This document shows, one piece after another, positions 8,216 through 16,835 of a DNA stretch of 64,000 nt. Within the stretch, counting starts at the first letter, position 1. Every line of letters begins with the position of its first letter. Where the stretch lies: the NCBI GenBank assembly GCA_036502345.1, contig DASXYT010000154.1, positions 1 to 64,000 of the forward strand, written 5' to 3'. The translations under genes were made by a program, and so were the position numbers. The stretch comes from DATEPR01 sp036502345. Its GTDB lineage: Bacteria > Actinomycetota > Actinomycetes > Mycobacteriales > Pseudonocardiaceae. The notes beneath the pieces were generated by a model. It was not told the DNA's origin and did not search any database. It saw only the letters and a list, made by a program, of their open reading frames with translations.

Positions 8216-9459
8216 AACGGGCCTCCTTGTTGCTGAACCTGATGAAGATCATGTCGTTGTCGTTCGGAGATGTCGTGCACCGGCCAGGTCAGTGGCAACG
8301 TGTCCAGCGACCACACGGCACCACCTGCGGTGCGCGGGTCGGCGCCCTCGGCGAGGGCGTAGTCCTGGATCACCTCGTGCCACTCACGCAGTGCGACGGT
8401 GAGTGCCTGGGTGGCGATGCGGGCGCCGACGCAGCGGTGCGCACCGGAGCCGAAGGCCAGGTGGCTCGTTCGGTCCGGCCGGTCGAGGTCCGCCGCGGCC
8501 GGGTCCGGGTACTGGTGCGGGTCGCGGTCGGCCAGCGCGAGGCTGAGCAGGATGCGCTCACCTGCCCGGACCCGGGTGCCGGCGATCTCGGTGTCGCGGG
8601 TGGCGACCCTGGCCACGCAGGCCACGGAGTGCAGCCGGAGCAGTTCGTCCGCCGCGGCGGCACTCTCCGCCACAACGTGTTGTCGCAGGTCGGGACGTGT
8701 TGCGAGGTAACGGAAACTGAAGCCGATCGAGTTGGTGATGGTGTCCACGCTGCCGATGCCCATCTTGAACGCGAGATCGACCGCCTCGTCGTCGCGCAGC
8801 TGCCGGCCGTCGATGTCGGCCGTGGCGAGCGCGTGCAAGAGCCCGGTGCCGGTGCGCTCGCCGCTGGCACAGGCCGCTATTCCCTGTCCCACATAGGCTT
8901 TGAAGTCCTGGGCGGCCCGCACTCTGCGGTCCGGGTCGACGTCCTGGAGCAGGTCCGACGCCCAGCGCGCGCAGCGTTCGGTCTCCGCCTCCGGCACGTC
9001 GAACAACGCGGCGAACAGCGCGTCGCGCAGCGGCTGGGCGAAGTCGGCGACGAGATCACATCGCCCGAGCGGGGCGAGCCGGGTGACCAGCCGGACGCAG
9101 GCCCGTTCCACCGCCGAGGCGACCGCCGCACCCGCCGGCCCGGTCACGCTGTGCACCAACAGCCTGCGGTAGCCGGCCCACTCGGCCGAGGCTCGCTGCC
9201 CCTTGTTCTTCCGGTCCTTCGGCCAGTCGATGGGCGGGATCAGGGTGTGCCGGCTGGAGAAGGTCTCCCCGTCGCGCAGCACATCGCGGATATCCGCATA
9301 GCGGGTGAGCACCCAGAACCCGTCCAGCTCCGGGGTCCAGAAGATCGGCTCGTCGCGGAAGCGGTCGAACGCCGTGAACGGGTCGATCCGCAGCGCGGGA
9401 TCCTTGTGGTGGTTGAAGTTCCGGACCGGGACACCGAGGTCTGGGTCCGCCGCGTTCAT
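8212..9459 (-). CDS. Cytochrome P450
   Basis: From the ATG at 9459 (MNAADPDLGV, GGAG about 12 bases before it) the protein has 415 residues. The heme loop FGSGAHRCVG places the thiolate ligand at C343, and ELLR (272-275) is the K-helix ExxR. The I helix reads MGIGSVDTITNS, with an unusual replacement of the common AGxDT pattern, though a Thr remains. Conservons often carry a P450 (CvnE), but after cvnD; here the gene lies upstream of cvnA and directly after the terpene synthase, so oxidation of the diterpene is the simplest role. A GTG at 9477 is an alternative start. Confidence 0.93.
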   Translation of the reverse strand: MNAADPDLGVPVRNFNHHKDPALRIDPFTAFDRFRDEPIFWTPELDGFWVLTRYADIRDVLRDGETFSSRHTLIPPIDWPKDRKNKGQRASAEWAGYRRLLVHSVTGPAGAAVASAVERACVRLVTRLAPLGRCDLVADFAQPLRDALFAALFDVPEAETERCARWASDLLQDVDPDRRVRAAQDFKAYVGQGIAACASGERTGTGLLHALATADIDGRQLRDDEAVDLAFKMGIGSVDTITNSIGFSFRYLATRPDLRQHVVAESAAAADELLRLHSVACVARVATRDTEIAGTRVRAGERILLSLALADRDPHQYPDPAAADLDRPDRTSHLAFGSGAHRCVGARIATQALTVALREWHEVIQDYALAEGADPRTAGGAVWSLDTLPLTWPVHDISERQRHDLHQVQQQGGPL

Positions 9460-9466
9460 CGTGAAC

Positions 9467-10381
9467 TCACGCTCCACTCAGGTCGTATGGCGGTTTGGTC
9501 GGCGAGACGCGGGGGTCGGTGTGCGCGTAGATGCCGACGGTCCACTCGGCGAGCCGTACGAGGCCGACCGCCGGCGGGTAGTCCCGATCCACCAGATCGG
9601 CCAGCCGTGCGCGGACCGCGCCGACGCGGCTGTCGATCTCCGTGCGGACCCATTCGGGTGAGACGCCGTACATCAGCACGTTGTTCTCCCGCGGGTCGGT
9701 CCGCTCACGGGAGTAACCGGCGAGGTCGTTGGCCAACCTGCCCACCACGGCGATGTCGTCCAGGGCCGGGACCAGCACGTCCAGGTGGTCGGCCAGGTCG
9801 GCGCGGCCGGAGCTGATCCACCGTGGCAGGTGGACCTGCCACACCGAGATGCTGTCCGCGTTGTCGAGGTACTCGTCGACTCCTGCCGCCGGTGCCGTTG
9901 CCATGCCGTCGGCTCGGCTCATGCCGACCAGCCAGTCGTAGCGCATGGCCCGCATGCAGGCGGCGAACTTGCGTTCCCACAGCTCGGCGAGCTTCGGGTA
10001 CAGCGGCTCGTCGACCAACTCCCGTTGCCAGCGGGACAGGCTCGCCAGTAGCGGCCGGCTGTCGTCCTGCCTGCCGGTCCGCAGCACGGTGTCGCACCGG
10101 TCGATGAACTCGTCCAGTTCGTCCAGTTCGGTGACGTCCCGCTCGACGTGGTCGTCCGCGGCGCACACCCACGCCGCCATCCGGCCGGACAGGCGCAGCT
10201 GATCGGGGGTCGCCCAGGGATGGATCACGGCTTCGCCGAGGGCCACGAACGTCAGCGGCAGGTCCGGGTGGCCAGGCAGTTCGGTCGCGGTCCAGCGCTG
10301 TAGGTCGCCGAGCACCCGCAGGGTCAGCATCCCGATCGCGGGGCACTGGGATGCCGGTGGGTACCGGGCGTCGTCGATCAC
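9467..10381 (-). CDS. Class I terpene synthase (diterpene type)
   Basis: The GTG at 10381 overlaps the class II cyclase stop (GTGA) and gives a 304-residue protein, the length of bacterial single-domain class I synthases. The metal motifs are present: DDHVE at residues 76-80 and NDLAGYSRE at 218-226, the NSE triad with Gly in the Ser/Thr position. Such enzymes ionise a prenyl diphosphate, here probably the bicyclic product of the neighbouring class II cyclase. This two-enzyme arrangement parallels Cyc1/Cyc2 of Kitasatospora terpentetriene biosynthesis. The long open frame upstream of 10381 is only a shadow of the cyclase gene. Confidence 0.9.
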   Translation of the reverse strand: MIDDARYPPASQCPAIGMLTLRVLGDLQRWTATELPGHPDLPLTFVALGEAVIHPWATPDQLRLSGRMAAWVCAADDHVERDVTELDELDEFIDRCDTVLRTGRQDDSRPLLASLSRWQRELVDEPLYPKLAELWERKFAACMRAMRYDWLVGMSRADGMATAPAAGVDEYLDNADSISVWQVHLPRWISSGRADLADHLDVLVPALDDIAVVGRLANDLAGYSRERTDPRENNVLMYGVSPEWVRTEIDSRVGAVRARLADLVDRDYPPAVGLVRLAEWTVGIYAHTDPRVSPTKPPYDLSGA

Positions 10382-11850
10382 GGTCGCGCCGCCCGGCTCG
10401 CCACGTGGGCCGCGAGCACCGCTGCCCGCACGACGGCGGGCGGGGTGTAGAGGCCCTTGCCGATCCACAACTCGGCGAAGTCCGGGTCGTCGAGGTGCTC
10501 GCCGAGATAGTCGCCGGCGCGCCGCATGCTGTCGACCGGCACCGGCCCGTGCCGGTCGCCGAGGGCATCCAGGGACAGCACCGCGTAGGCGGTCTCCTCG
10601 GGCAGGCCGCCGGCCATCCCCCAGGAGCCGTCCGGGTGCTGACCCTCCAGCAGCCACCGCCTGGTGCCGGCCAGAGTGCCCGGTGCCGTGGTGTCGGCCA
10701 GGGCGAAGACCGCCTGTGCGGTGGCGTAGTGCGGCGAGAGGTGCCACTTGTCGTACCACCACGCTCCGTCCTGGCGGCTGTCCAGCAGGAACGTCGTGGC
10801 CTTGGCGACCTGGACGGCGAACCGGTCCGGCTGCTGACCAAGAGCCTCAAGCACCCGCGCGTTCGCGCTGACCGGGACGCCGCGCTCGTGCTGGAAACCG
10901 ACGAAGTGGTCGTCCGCCTCGAAACACAGCAACGACTCCAACAGCGCGGTGTTGTCGTGGCCGAACGCGTGTGCCACGTTCGCGACCATGGCGGTGTCGT
11001 CGGAGTCGGGGACCGGGAACTCCGCGCTGACCCCGACGCCGAGCCGGGCGCCATCAGCCAGTTCCACCAACCGCTCGACGTGCCGTTTCGCCTCGACGCC
11101 CGCGAGGCCTGCCCGATCCAACAGGTAGATGACCCAGCCCGGCTCGAATACCGAGATCGGGTAGACCTCCGGCATCCCACCGTCCCCTGTGGACTGTTCG
11201 GCCGTGCGCAGGTAGTCCAGTGCGGTCGGCTCGCCGGTCGCCGACCACAGCGCCGCGGTCGCGGCCGGATTGTTGGCCATCGAGCCGTTCACCGCGGCGA
11301 AGGCGGCCACCTCCCGTGGTGGCGCCAGTTCGCCAAGGGCCTCCAACGAGTACAGCAGGGCCGTGGGCCGAGTGGTCAGGGCGCCGGGCGGAATGCGGGC
11401 GAGCTTGTCGTCGCGGAGTGCGGCCAGGTCGTCGAGTCCGCCGAGGGACAGCAGGCCCGCCGCGGCGGCCTGCTCCACCAGGTGCGGCGCCACCACTTCG
11501 AAGCCGATCGGCTCACCCACCGCGCCCCGCCAGTCGGTCGCGTGTCCGCGCAGGTAGTCCACGCCGGAACGCACCGCGGCGGCCGTCCACTCGTCGGCCC
11601 CGTGCAGGGCGAGTACCGCGGCCAGAGTGGACACCAACCGGTCGTACGGATTGGGCACCACGCCGCCCCACGAGCCGTCGGCGTGCTGGTGGCCCCGCAG
11701 CCATTCGCGGGCCCGCGGGAACACGTGCCGACCGTCCTCGGCCGTCAGTCGGCCTGCCCACGCCGTGGCGTAGGCCATGGCGGCCACCGGACGCTGCCCG
11801 AGGTCGGCCAGCAGTCGATTCACCCGCTCGTTGGTGTCGACCACTACCAC
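10378..11850 (-). CDS. Class II diterpene cyclase (copalyl/halimadienyl-diphosphate-synthase-like)
   Basis: The 490-residue protein carries the acid motif DSDD (282-285, in PDSDDTAM) that protonates the terminal double bond of GGPP. It has QW-like repeats (GSWGGVVPNPYDRL near residue 60; DGSWGMAGGLPEETAYAVL near the C-terminus), PISVFEPGWV, and DKWHLSPHYATAQA. Size and motifs match bacterial class II cyclases such as mycobacterial Rv3377c and Kitasatospora Cyc1. No class I motif is present, so the product keeps its diphosphate and passes to the next enzyme. GTG start at 11850; a 7-base overlap with the GGPP synthase. Stereochemistry cannot be predicted by eye. Confidence 0.93.
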   Translation of the reverse strand: MVVVDTNERVNRLLADLGQRPVAAMAYATAWAGRLTAEDGRHVFPRAREWLRGHQHADGSWGGVVPNPYDRLVSTLAAVLALHGADEWTAAAVRSGVDYLRGHATDWRGAVGEPIGFEVVAPHLVEQAAAAGLLSLGGLDDLAALRDDKLARIPPGALTTRPTALLYSLEALGELAPPREVAAFAAVNGSMANNPAATAALWSATGEPTALDYLRTAEQSTGDGGMPEVYPISVFEPGWVIYLLDRAGLAGVEAKRHVERLVELADGARLGVGVSAEFPVPDSDDTAMVANVAHAFGHDNTALLESLLCFEADDHFVGFQHERGVPVSANARVLEALGQQPDRFAVQVAKATTFLLDSRQDGAWWYDKWHLSPHYATAQAVFALADTTAPGTLAGTRRWLLEGQHPDGSWGMAGGLPEETAYAVLSLDALGDRHGPVPVDSMRRAGDYLGEHLDDPDFAELWIGKGLYTPPAVVRAAVLAAHVASRAARP

Positions 11851-12899
11851 GCCCCGTTCGCTCGTGGCCGGTCGTCCAGGGTGGTCACCAGACGGGCCAG
11901 TTCAGCCAGTTCGGCCTCGGCCGCCGCCGCCAGGCCTGCGGACCGGATGCACTCCATCGCCTGCTCCTGGTGCTCGACGGCCCGCGCCTCGGTCCAGTCA
12001 CGGCCGCCCGCCGTCTCGATCAGCGTCGCGGCACGGGCGACATCCTCGGCCGGCAGCGGCCCCTCGCCGTGATAGAGCTGGGCCAGTTCGCGTCCCGCCG
12101 CCGTGCCGGAGCACAGGGTGGCCACCACTGGCAGCGTCTTCTTGCGATTGACGAGATCGGACCGGGCCGCCTTGCCGGTGGCCAGCGGGTCGCCCCAGAT
12201 GCCATGTACGTCATCGAGGCACTGGTAGGCGAGGCCGAGGTGTTCGCCGAAGCCCCGCAGATGTTCCACTTGCTCGGGGGTGCCACCGCCGGTTGACGCG
12301 CCGAGCGCGCACGCCCCGGCCAGTAGCGCTCCCGTCTTGCCGGCCGCCATGCGTGTGCACTCGGCCAGATCGACGTCGATCCGTTCCTCGAAGGAAATGT
12401 CCGCGCCCTGGCCGTCGACCATCCTCAGGAGCACGTCGGCGAGCAACCCGTTCTCGGTGAGCCCGGACCGGCCGAGTTGGTCGAAGGCCAGTGCCAGCAG
12501 CGCGTCTCCGGTGAGGATCGCCGCGCTCGCGCCGAACACCGACCAGCAGGCCGCGCGTCTGCGGCGGGTCGGGTCGCGGTCCATCAGGTCGTCGTGCAGC
12601 AGGCTGAAGTTGTGCACCAGCTCCACCGCGGATGCGCCGGGAACCGCCTGCTGGGCCGTGCCGCCGACCGCCTGCGCGGACAGCAGCACCAACGCCGGAC
12701 GGATCGCCCGGCCGCCGCCCGAGTCGGCCGTCTCGATCGGCCGCCCGTCGGGATCGCACCATCCGAAATGGTAGAGCGCGACTTGTCGCACCGGGTCCGA
12801 CAGGCGGTCCACCGCCGCGCGCAGCGCCGGTACCACCAGGCTCCGGCTCCACAGCAGCACATCGACGCCGGACCTGGTGCGTGTGGTGTCGACAGGCAC
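11844..12899 (-). CDS. Polyprenyl (probably geranylgeranyl) diphosphate synthase
   Basis: The 351-residue protein has the first Asp-rich motif LLHDDLMDRD (D103, D104, D107) and the second DDVHGIWGD (229-237), plus GGGRAIRPAL near residue 62 and NRKKTLPV after the second motif. These are the signatures of trans-isoprenyl diphosphate synthases. The pairing with a class II diterpene cyclase makes geranylgeranyl diphosphate the expected product. The GTG start at 12899 follows AAAGGTGGGG. This is the first gene of the eight-gene run to cvnD, so the operon promoter should lie in the spacer upstream. Confidence 0.93.
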   Translation of the reverse strand: MPVDTTRTRSGVDVLLWSRSLVVPALRAAVDRLSDPVRQVALYHFGWCDPDGRPIETADSGGGRAIRPALVLLSAQAVGGTAQQAVPGASAVELVHNFSLLHDDLMDRDPTRRRRAACWSVFGASAAILTGDALLALAFDQLGRSGLTENGLLADVLLRMVDGQGADISFEERIDVDLAECTRMAAGKTGALLAGACALGASTGGGTPEQVEHLRGFGEHLGLAYQCLDDVHGIWGDPLATGKAARSDLVNRKKTLPVVATLCSGTAAGRELAQLYHGEGPLPAEDVARAATLIETAGGRDWTEARAVEHQEQAMECIRSAGLAAAAEAELAELARLVTTLDDRPRANGAW

Positions 12900-13259
12900 C
12901 CGTCACCCCACCTTTCTTCCGTTACGGCCGACGTGAATCACGCCCAGAGGACTGCCATTTGATATACCGAGATGATGACTGCCCGGTACCCCCAATCAGC
13001 GGTATGTCCACTCTATTGCCGCGACGGACCGTCATGGTGGCGGGATGTTTCATCAGGCAATACCTACGTTAGTGCTGGCAGTGGCGGCGTTACGGAACGT
13101 ATAGCGTCGACCAGTACCCACCTGGTATAGGCGTATGCATACAACTACCTGCCGCGGGTACGGTCAACTGTCACATTTGGACTGCACCGATCCGGCCACC
13201 GATCCCCGCAGCGTGTGGTATGTCCCAACGGTACTTGCGGCGTACGGAAGAATGCCGGC
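12900..13259. promoter_or_regulatory. Divergent spacer between diterpene-conservon operon and methyltransferase
   Basis: About 360 bases without a gene separate the two divergent starts. The stretch is less GC-rich than its neighbours, with AT-rich patches near 12950-12975 and 13060-13145. It must hold the promoter for the whole diterpene/conservon run. A palindromic element at 13131-13144 recurs upstream of the secreted hydrolase (14443-14456). I could not assign a specific -35/-10 pair with confidence. Confidence 0.55.
13131..13144. repeat. Palindromic GTATGCATAC element, copy 1
   Basis: GCGTATGCATACAA contains the perfect 10-base palindrome GTATGCATAC (13133-13142). It differs at one base from GCGTACGCATACAA at 14443-14456. 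It lies about 116 bases before the methyltransferase start and about 230 bases before the GGPP synthase start. A shared operator is plausible but no regulator is identified. Confidence 0.4.
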
Positions 13260-14069
13260 ATGACCGACACACATAGGGTCGAGCTGGGCACGATCCAGGA
13301 GACTATGCTGCTCACACTGGCTGACCGGGCGGCCGACGCCCGGAAGAAACGGTCGATTCTGCAGGATGCGAAGGCCGTCGAGATCATCGAGTCGATCGAC
13401 CATCCCATGGCTCGGTCCGGCGGGATGCACCAAGGGACGGTGACGCGCACCGCGATCTACGACTCGCTCGTACGCGGCTTCCTGGACCAGCATCCGGCGG
13501 GGACGGTGGTCGAGCTCGGCAGCGGCCTGAACACCCGGTTCGAACGGGTGGACAACGGCCAGGTGAGCTGGGTCGACCTGGACCTGCCAGACTCGATCGA
13601 GGTGCGCCGCAAGTTCTTCACCGACACCGATCGGCGCCGGATGCTGGCCGGTTCGGCGCTGGAGCGCGGCTGGCACGACACTGTGGCCGGGCTGCCGGGT
13701 CCGCACCTGTTCGTCAGCGAAGGAGTGTTGGCCTACCTGCCGCGCGAGGACGTCGACAAGGCGCTGGTCGGGATCGCGGGCACGTTCCCCGGCGCCACGA
13801 TCGTCTTCGACACCTACAACCGCCGGACCTACCGGCGGGTCAACCGCATGTCCGACGACGGCAAGATGGATGCCCGTCTGGCGTGGTCCTGCGAGGATCC
13901 GCGCGAGTTCGAGTCGATGGGTTTCACGCTCGTCAGCTCGACGTCGATCACCAGGCCACCGAGGGACGTGCGCGACCGGTTGCCGGTCGGCGTCCAGATC
14001 GCCATGCCGGTGCTGCATCCAGTTGGTAAGAATCTGTTTCGGCTCAACATGTTCCGTGCATCGGATTAG
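13260..14069 (+). CDS. Class I SAM-dependent methyltransferase (LCMT/polyketide O-methyltransferase type)
   Basis: The ATG at 13260 gives 269 residues. The SAM-binding strand and loop read VVELGSGLNTRFERV, followed by the acidic WVDLDLPD, the pattern of the leucine carboxyl methyltransferase-like family annotated in secondary metabolism. FVSEGVLAYLPREDV is a further family hallmark. It is divergent from the diterpene operon and could methylate its product or an unrelated metabolite; context alone does not decide. An in-frame ATG 15 codons upstream is less likely because the upstream residues are not conserved-looking. Confidence 0.9.
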   Translation: MTDTHRVELGTIQETMLLTLADRAADARKKRSILQDAKAVEIIESIDHPMARSGGMHQGTVTRTAIYDSLVRGFLDQHPAGTVVELGSGLNTRFERVDNGQVSWVDLDLPDSIEVRRKFFTDTDRRRMLAGSALERGWHDTVAGLPGPHLFVSEGVLAYLPREDVDKALVGIAGTFPGATIVFDTYNRRTYRRVNRMSDDGKMDARLAWSCEDPREFESMGFTLVSSTSITRPPRDVRDRLPVGVQIAMPVLHPVGKNLFRLNMFRASD

Positions 14070-14127
14070 CCGGCGACCGCTGGTCCGAAGGTGGTCAGGC
14101 CACTGTCCGTCGTGGTCTTCGACCCCG

Positions 14128-14153
14128 ATCCCCTATTGCGCAGGATAGGGGAT
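14128..14153. terminator. Hairpin downstream of the methyltransferase gene
   Basis: ATCCCCTAT (14128-14136) and ATAGGGGAT (14145-14153) form a perfect 9-base inverted repeat with an 8-base loop, about 60 bases after the methyltransferase stop. There is no clear T tract, common for actinomycete terminators. It could instead be an operator. The rest of the 14070-14481 gap holds only the palindrome at 14441-14456 and the ribosome site of the next gene. Confidence 0.45.
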
Positions 14154-14442
14154 TGTTCGCCAATGGGGACAACGCGGGACGTGAGTGCCAGCGTTGGCGA
14201 GTTTCTTGTCGCAGGTCAAGGGATAGTGGCGAAGTTCGAAGACCTAGAATGTGCTTCTAGTGCGCGGTGGAAACCTGCTGGTCGGGCGCCAGCAGGGCCG
14301 GCGAACCCCCTATTCGTGGTTCGGAACCGCTGTTAGGCTCCGCCGCCATGCCCGACGCTCCACAGCGGAGGGATTCTGTCTCCGGCGTTGTTCGGCATGG
14401 AGCGAATACCTTGTCAGGGGGATACCAGGTCGTTCACTCCAT

Positions 14443-14456
14443 GCGTACGCATACAA
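14443..14456. repeat. Palindromic element upstream of the secreted hydrolase, copy 2
   Basis: ATGCGTACGCAT (14441-14452) is a perfect 12-base palindrome and the 14-mer GCGTACGCATACAA matches 13131-13144 at 13 of 14 positions. It sits 26 bases before the hydrolase GTG, a position where a bound repressor would block transcription. Two copies 1.3 kb apart suggest one regulator acting on both promoters. Confidence 0.4.
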
Positions 14457-14481
14457 AAGCTGACATTCTTGGAGGAGAATC

Positions 14482-15525
14482 GTGCCCCGACGACTCCTGA
14501 CAGCACTGGCCGCGTCCTTGGCGGTCGTCGCTGTCACGGCGGCTCCAGGCGGCGCAGCACCACACGAAGCTGCCGACGCCGCCCCGGCGGTGTGCCGTGA
14601 TGTGACGATCCCGGTCAGTCTCACCGGGACCGGGCCCACCACCGACCAGCTCTACGGCAGACTGTGCACGCCGCCGGGAGCCACCACCCTGCAGGTGCTG
14701 CTGAGCGGCATCACCTATGACCACAGCTACTGGGATCTACCTGGATCTTCCGCCGACCCCACGCAGTACAGCTATGTCGCGCATGCCAACGCGGCAGGCT
14801 TCGCCACGCTCGCCCTCGACCGGATCGGCATCGGCCGCAGCTCGCATCCGAACGGTCTCCTGGTGACGATCAACACAGACGCCGCCACCACTCACCAAGC
14901 GATCCAGGCCATGCGGCACGACGGCTTCCGCACGGTGGTCCTCGTCGGGCACAGCTACGGCTCCTGGACCACCTGGTACGAGGCCAGCAGTTACCACGAC
15001 GTCGACGCGGTGGTCCTCTCCGGCGTCAGTCATGGCGTCAACGTGACCGCGACACTGCGGCTGGCGCCCATCCTGCTGCATCCCGCCACACTCGATCCCG
15101 AGTTGGGCAGCCACTACCCGGACCCCACCTATCTCACCACCCCGCCGGGCATGCGGGACGAGATGTTCCATAGCCCGGAACGGGTGGATCCGACCCTGGT
15201 CGCCTTCGACGAGGCGCACAAGTCGACTGTCACCGTCGGTGAGATCGACGACTTTCCGCTGATCCTGGCCCACCCGTTGGACATCCGCGTACCCGTGCTG
15301 CTCGCCAACGGTTCCGGCGACCCGCTGTTCTGCGGTCTCGGTGGCGCCAACTGCGGTTCGGCGTCGTCGCTGGTGCGCACCGAGAAGCCGCACCTGGGCA
15401 GCCGGGTACCGGAAGTCGACGGCTTCATCCTGCCCGGCGCAGGGCACGACCTGAACTACGCGCCGAACGCGGACCAGTGGTTCGCGGCCGCACAGGCCTG
15501 GATCACGCAGCACGCCACGTCGTAG
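14482..15525 (+). CDS. Secreted alpha/beta hydrolase
   Basis: The GTG at 14482 follows GGAGGAG with ideal spacing. The 347-residue protein has a signal peptide (residues 1-25, PRRLLTALAASLAVVAVTAAPGGA). The nucleophile elbow is GHSYGS (S158), and GAGHDLNY near the end gives the catalytic His. Two Cys pairs (C38/C62 and CGLGGANC) could form disulfides outside the cell. Substrate is not clear; the fold includes esterases, lipases and peptidases. It ends just before a strong bidirectional terminator. Confidence 0.88.
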   Translation: MPRRLLTALAASLAVVAVTAAPGGAAPHEAADAAPAVCRDVTIPVSLTGTGPTTDQLYGRLCTPPGATTLQVLLSGITYDHSYWDLPGSSADPTQYSYVAHANAAGFATLALDRIGIGRSSHPNGLLVTINTDAATTHQAIQAMRHDGFRTVVLVGHSYGSWTTWYEASSYHDVDAVVLSGVSHGVNVTATLRLAPILLHPATLDPELGSHYPDPTYLTTPPGMRDEMFHSPERVDPTLVAFDEAHKSTVTVGEIDDFPLILAHPLDIRVPVLLANGSGDPLFCGLGGANCGSASSLVRTEKPHLGSRVPEVDGFILPGAGHDLNYAPNADQWFAAAQAWITQHATS

Positions 15526-15530
15526 GTGGA

Positions 15531-15570
15531 CCTCAGGGCCCGCACCGTGGCAACGGTGCGGGCCCTGAGG
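15531..15570. terminator. Strong bidirectional terminator hairpin
   Basis: CCTCAGGGCCCGCACCGT and its exact reverse complement form an 18-base-pair stem with a 4-base loop (GGCA), starting 5 bases after the hydrolase stop and ending 15 bases before the glycosyltransferase stop. It can serve both convergent genes. Confidence 0.9.
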
Positions 15571-15584
15571 TCGGTCAGGAATCG

Positions 15585-16835
15585 CTACGACTTGAACTCT
15601 TCGGCCAGCCGGTCGGCCGCGATCTGCACACCGCGCTCGGCCAGTAGTTGTTCCCGTACGGTGTTCGCCGCGGCGCGGTAGCCCGTGGCGGCGTCCCCGG
15701 TGAGGTCGGTGATCAGCGCGGCCAGCCGTTGCGCGGTCAGCGACCCGCGCCGTACCGGCCGTGGGCCCGCACCGAGTTCGTGCACCCGACGGCCGAAGAA
15801 CGGCTGGTCGGCACCGACCGAGACGGCGGCGTTCGGCACTCCGGCCAACAAGGACTCGGTCGTGGTCCCCGCCCCACCGTGGTGGATGACGGCGGCCATG
15901 CGGGGCAGCAGCCATCGGTACGGTGCATCGGTCAGCAGGTGCACTTCCGGTGGGAGAGCAGGCAACTCGGACCCGACCGACCCGAGGACGACCCGACGTC
16001 CGGCCAGTGCGGCTCCGCGCGCGATGAGATCGACATCGGGATCGGTGCCCGGCACGCTGCCGAAGCTGATGAAGACCGGCGGCGGGCCCGCGGCCAGGAA
16101 CGCGGCCAGTTCATTCGGCGGCTGCCACGTGGTCGCCGGTTCCGGGTCCAGCCAGGCACCGGTCTGCCAGACGTGCTCCGGCCAGTCAGGTGCGGGCGGC
16201 ACCAGGACGGGACTGAACGCCAACAGGGTTGGTGTTTCACACACCAGCCGGACGAACCGGGCCCCCGATGTGCGGGGCAGGCCACGGCTGGCACGCAGCA
16301 AGCGGCCGGTCGACGTGCACATACCCGTCGCGGCGGCGACGCCGACCGTGCCGGCCAACCGGTTGATGCGGCTGGCCGTGCGGTGGCGCGGGCCGAGCAC
16401 GCTGCTGTTCCCGGCCACGGTGGGCAGCATCGGCGCGAACAGCACGTTGATCACCCGGCAGCCGGTGATCTCGCGGAGCGCCGCCCCGTCATCGATGTTC
16501 AGCAACCCGGCCACGATCAGGTCATCGGGCTGCACCGCGGCCAGTTCCGCGGCCATGACCTGCGGCGCGATCCCGGCCAGCCACCGGGACGCGCCACGGA
16601 TGTAGGCGATCGGATTGCTGGAGACCCGACCGCTCGGCCCTGCGGCCGAAAGGACCGACTCCGTCATCGAACGTTCGATTGGTGCGAAGTCCAGTCCGGC
16701 CCCGTCGACCAGACCGGCGTAGTCGCGCATCGCGACCACTGTCACGGGGAGACCGCGACCGGCCAGTTCCCGGCCGAGCGCGACCATGGGCTGCACATCA
16801 CCCCGGGAACCTAAGGCCAGCAACACAACCTTCAT
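15585..16835 (-). CDS. UDP-glycosyltransferase (GT1 family, macrolide/terpenoid type)
   Basis: From the ATG at 16835 (MKVVLLALGSRGDVQP) the protein has 416 residues. SRGDVQPMVALGRELAGRG is the N-terminal acceptor-domain signature of ERG/macrolide-type GT1 enzymes. The donor-binding C-terminal domain holds HHGGAGTTTESLLAGVP followed by ADQPFFGRRVHELG. The family transfers a sugar from a nucleotide donor to small lipophilic acceptors such as sterols, polyketides or terpenoids. About 3 kb from the diterpene operon, it could glycosylate its product, but it is not in that operon. Confidence 0.92.
   Translation of the reverse strand: MKVVLLALGSRGDVQPMVALGRELAGRGLPVTVVAMRDYAGLVDGAGLDFAPIERSMTESVLSAAGPSGRVSSNPIAYIRGASRWLAGIAPQVMAAELAAVQPDDLIVAGLLNIDDGAALREITGCRVINVLFAPMLPTVAGNSSVLGPRHRTASRINRLAGTVGVAAATGMCTSTGRLLRASRGLPRTSGARFVRLVCETPTLLAFSPVLVPPAPDWPEHVWQTGAWLDPEPATTWQPPNELAAFLAAGPPPVFISFGSVPGTDPDVDLIARGAALAGRRVVLGSVGSELPALPPEVHLLTDAPYRWLLPRMAAVIHHGGAGTTTESLLAGVPNAAVSVGADQPFFGRRVHELGAGPRPVRRGSLTAQRLAALITDLTGDAATGYRAAANTVREQLLAERGVQIAADRLAEEFKS

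Noticed and set aside
6218..8236. 672-codon plus-strand open frame
   Set aside because: Mirror of the CvnA kinase gene; the real protein on the minus strand has NIT, HAMP and ATPase motifs.
8212..9459. P450 as the classical conservon gene cvnE
   Set aside because: CvnE normally follows cvnD. Here the gene precedes cvnA and directly follows the terpene synthase, so a biosynthetic role is at least as likely and no cvnE name was given.
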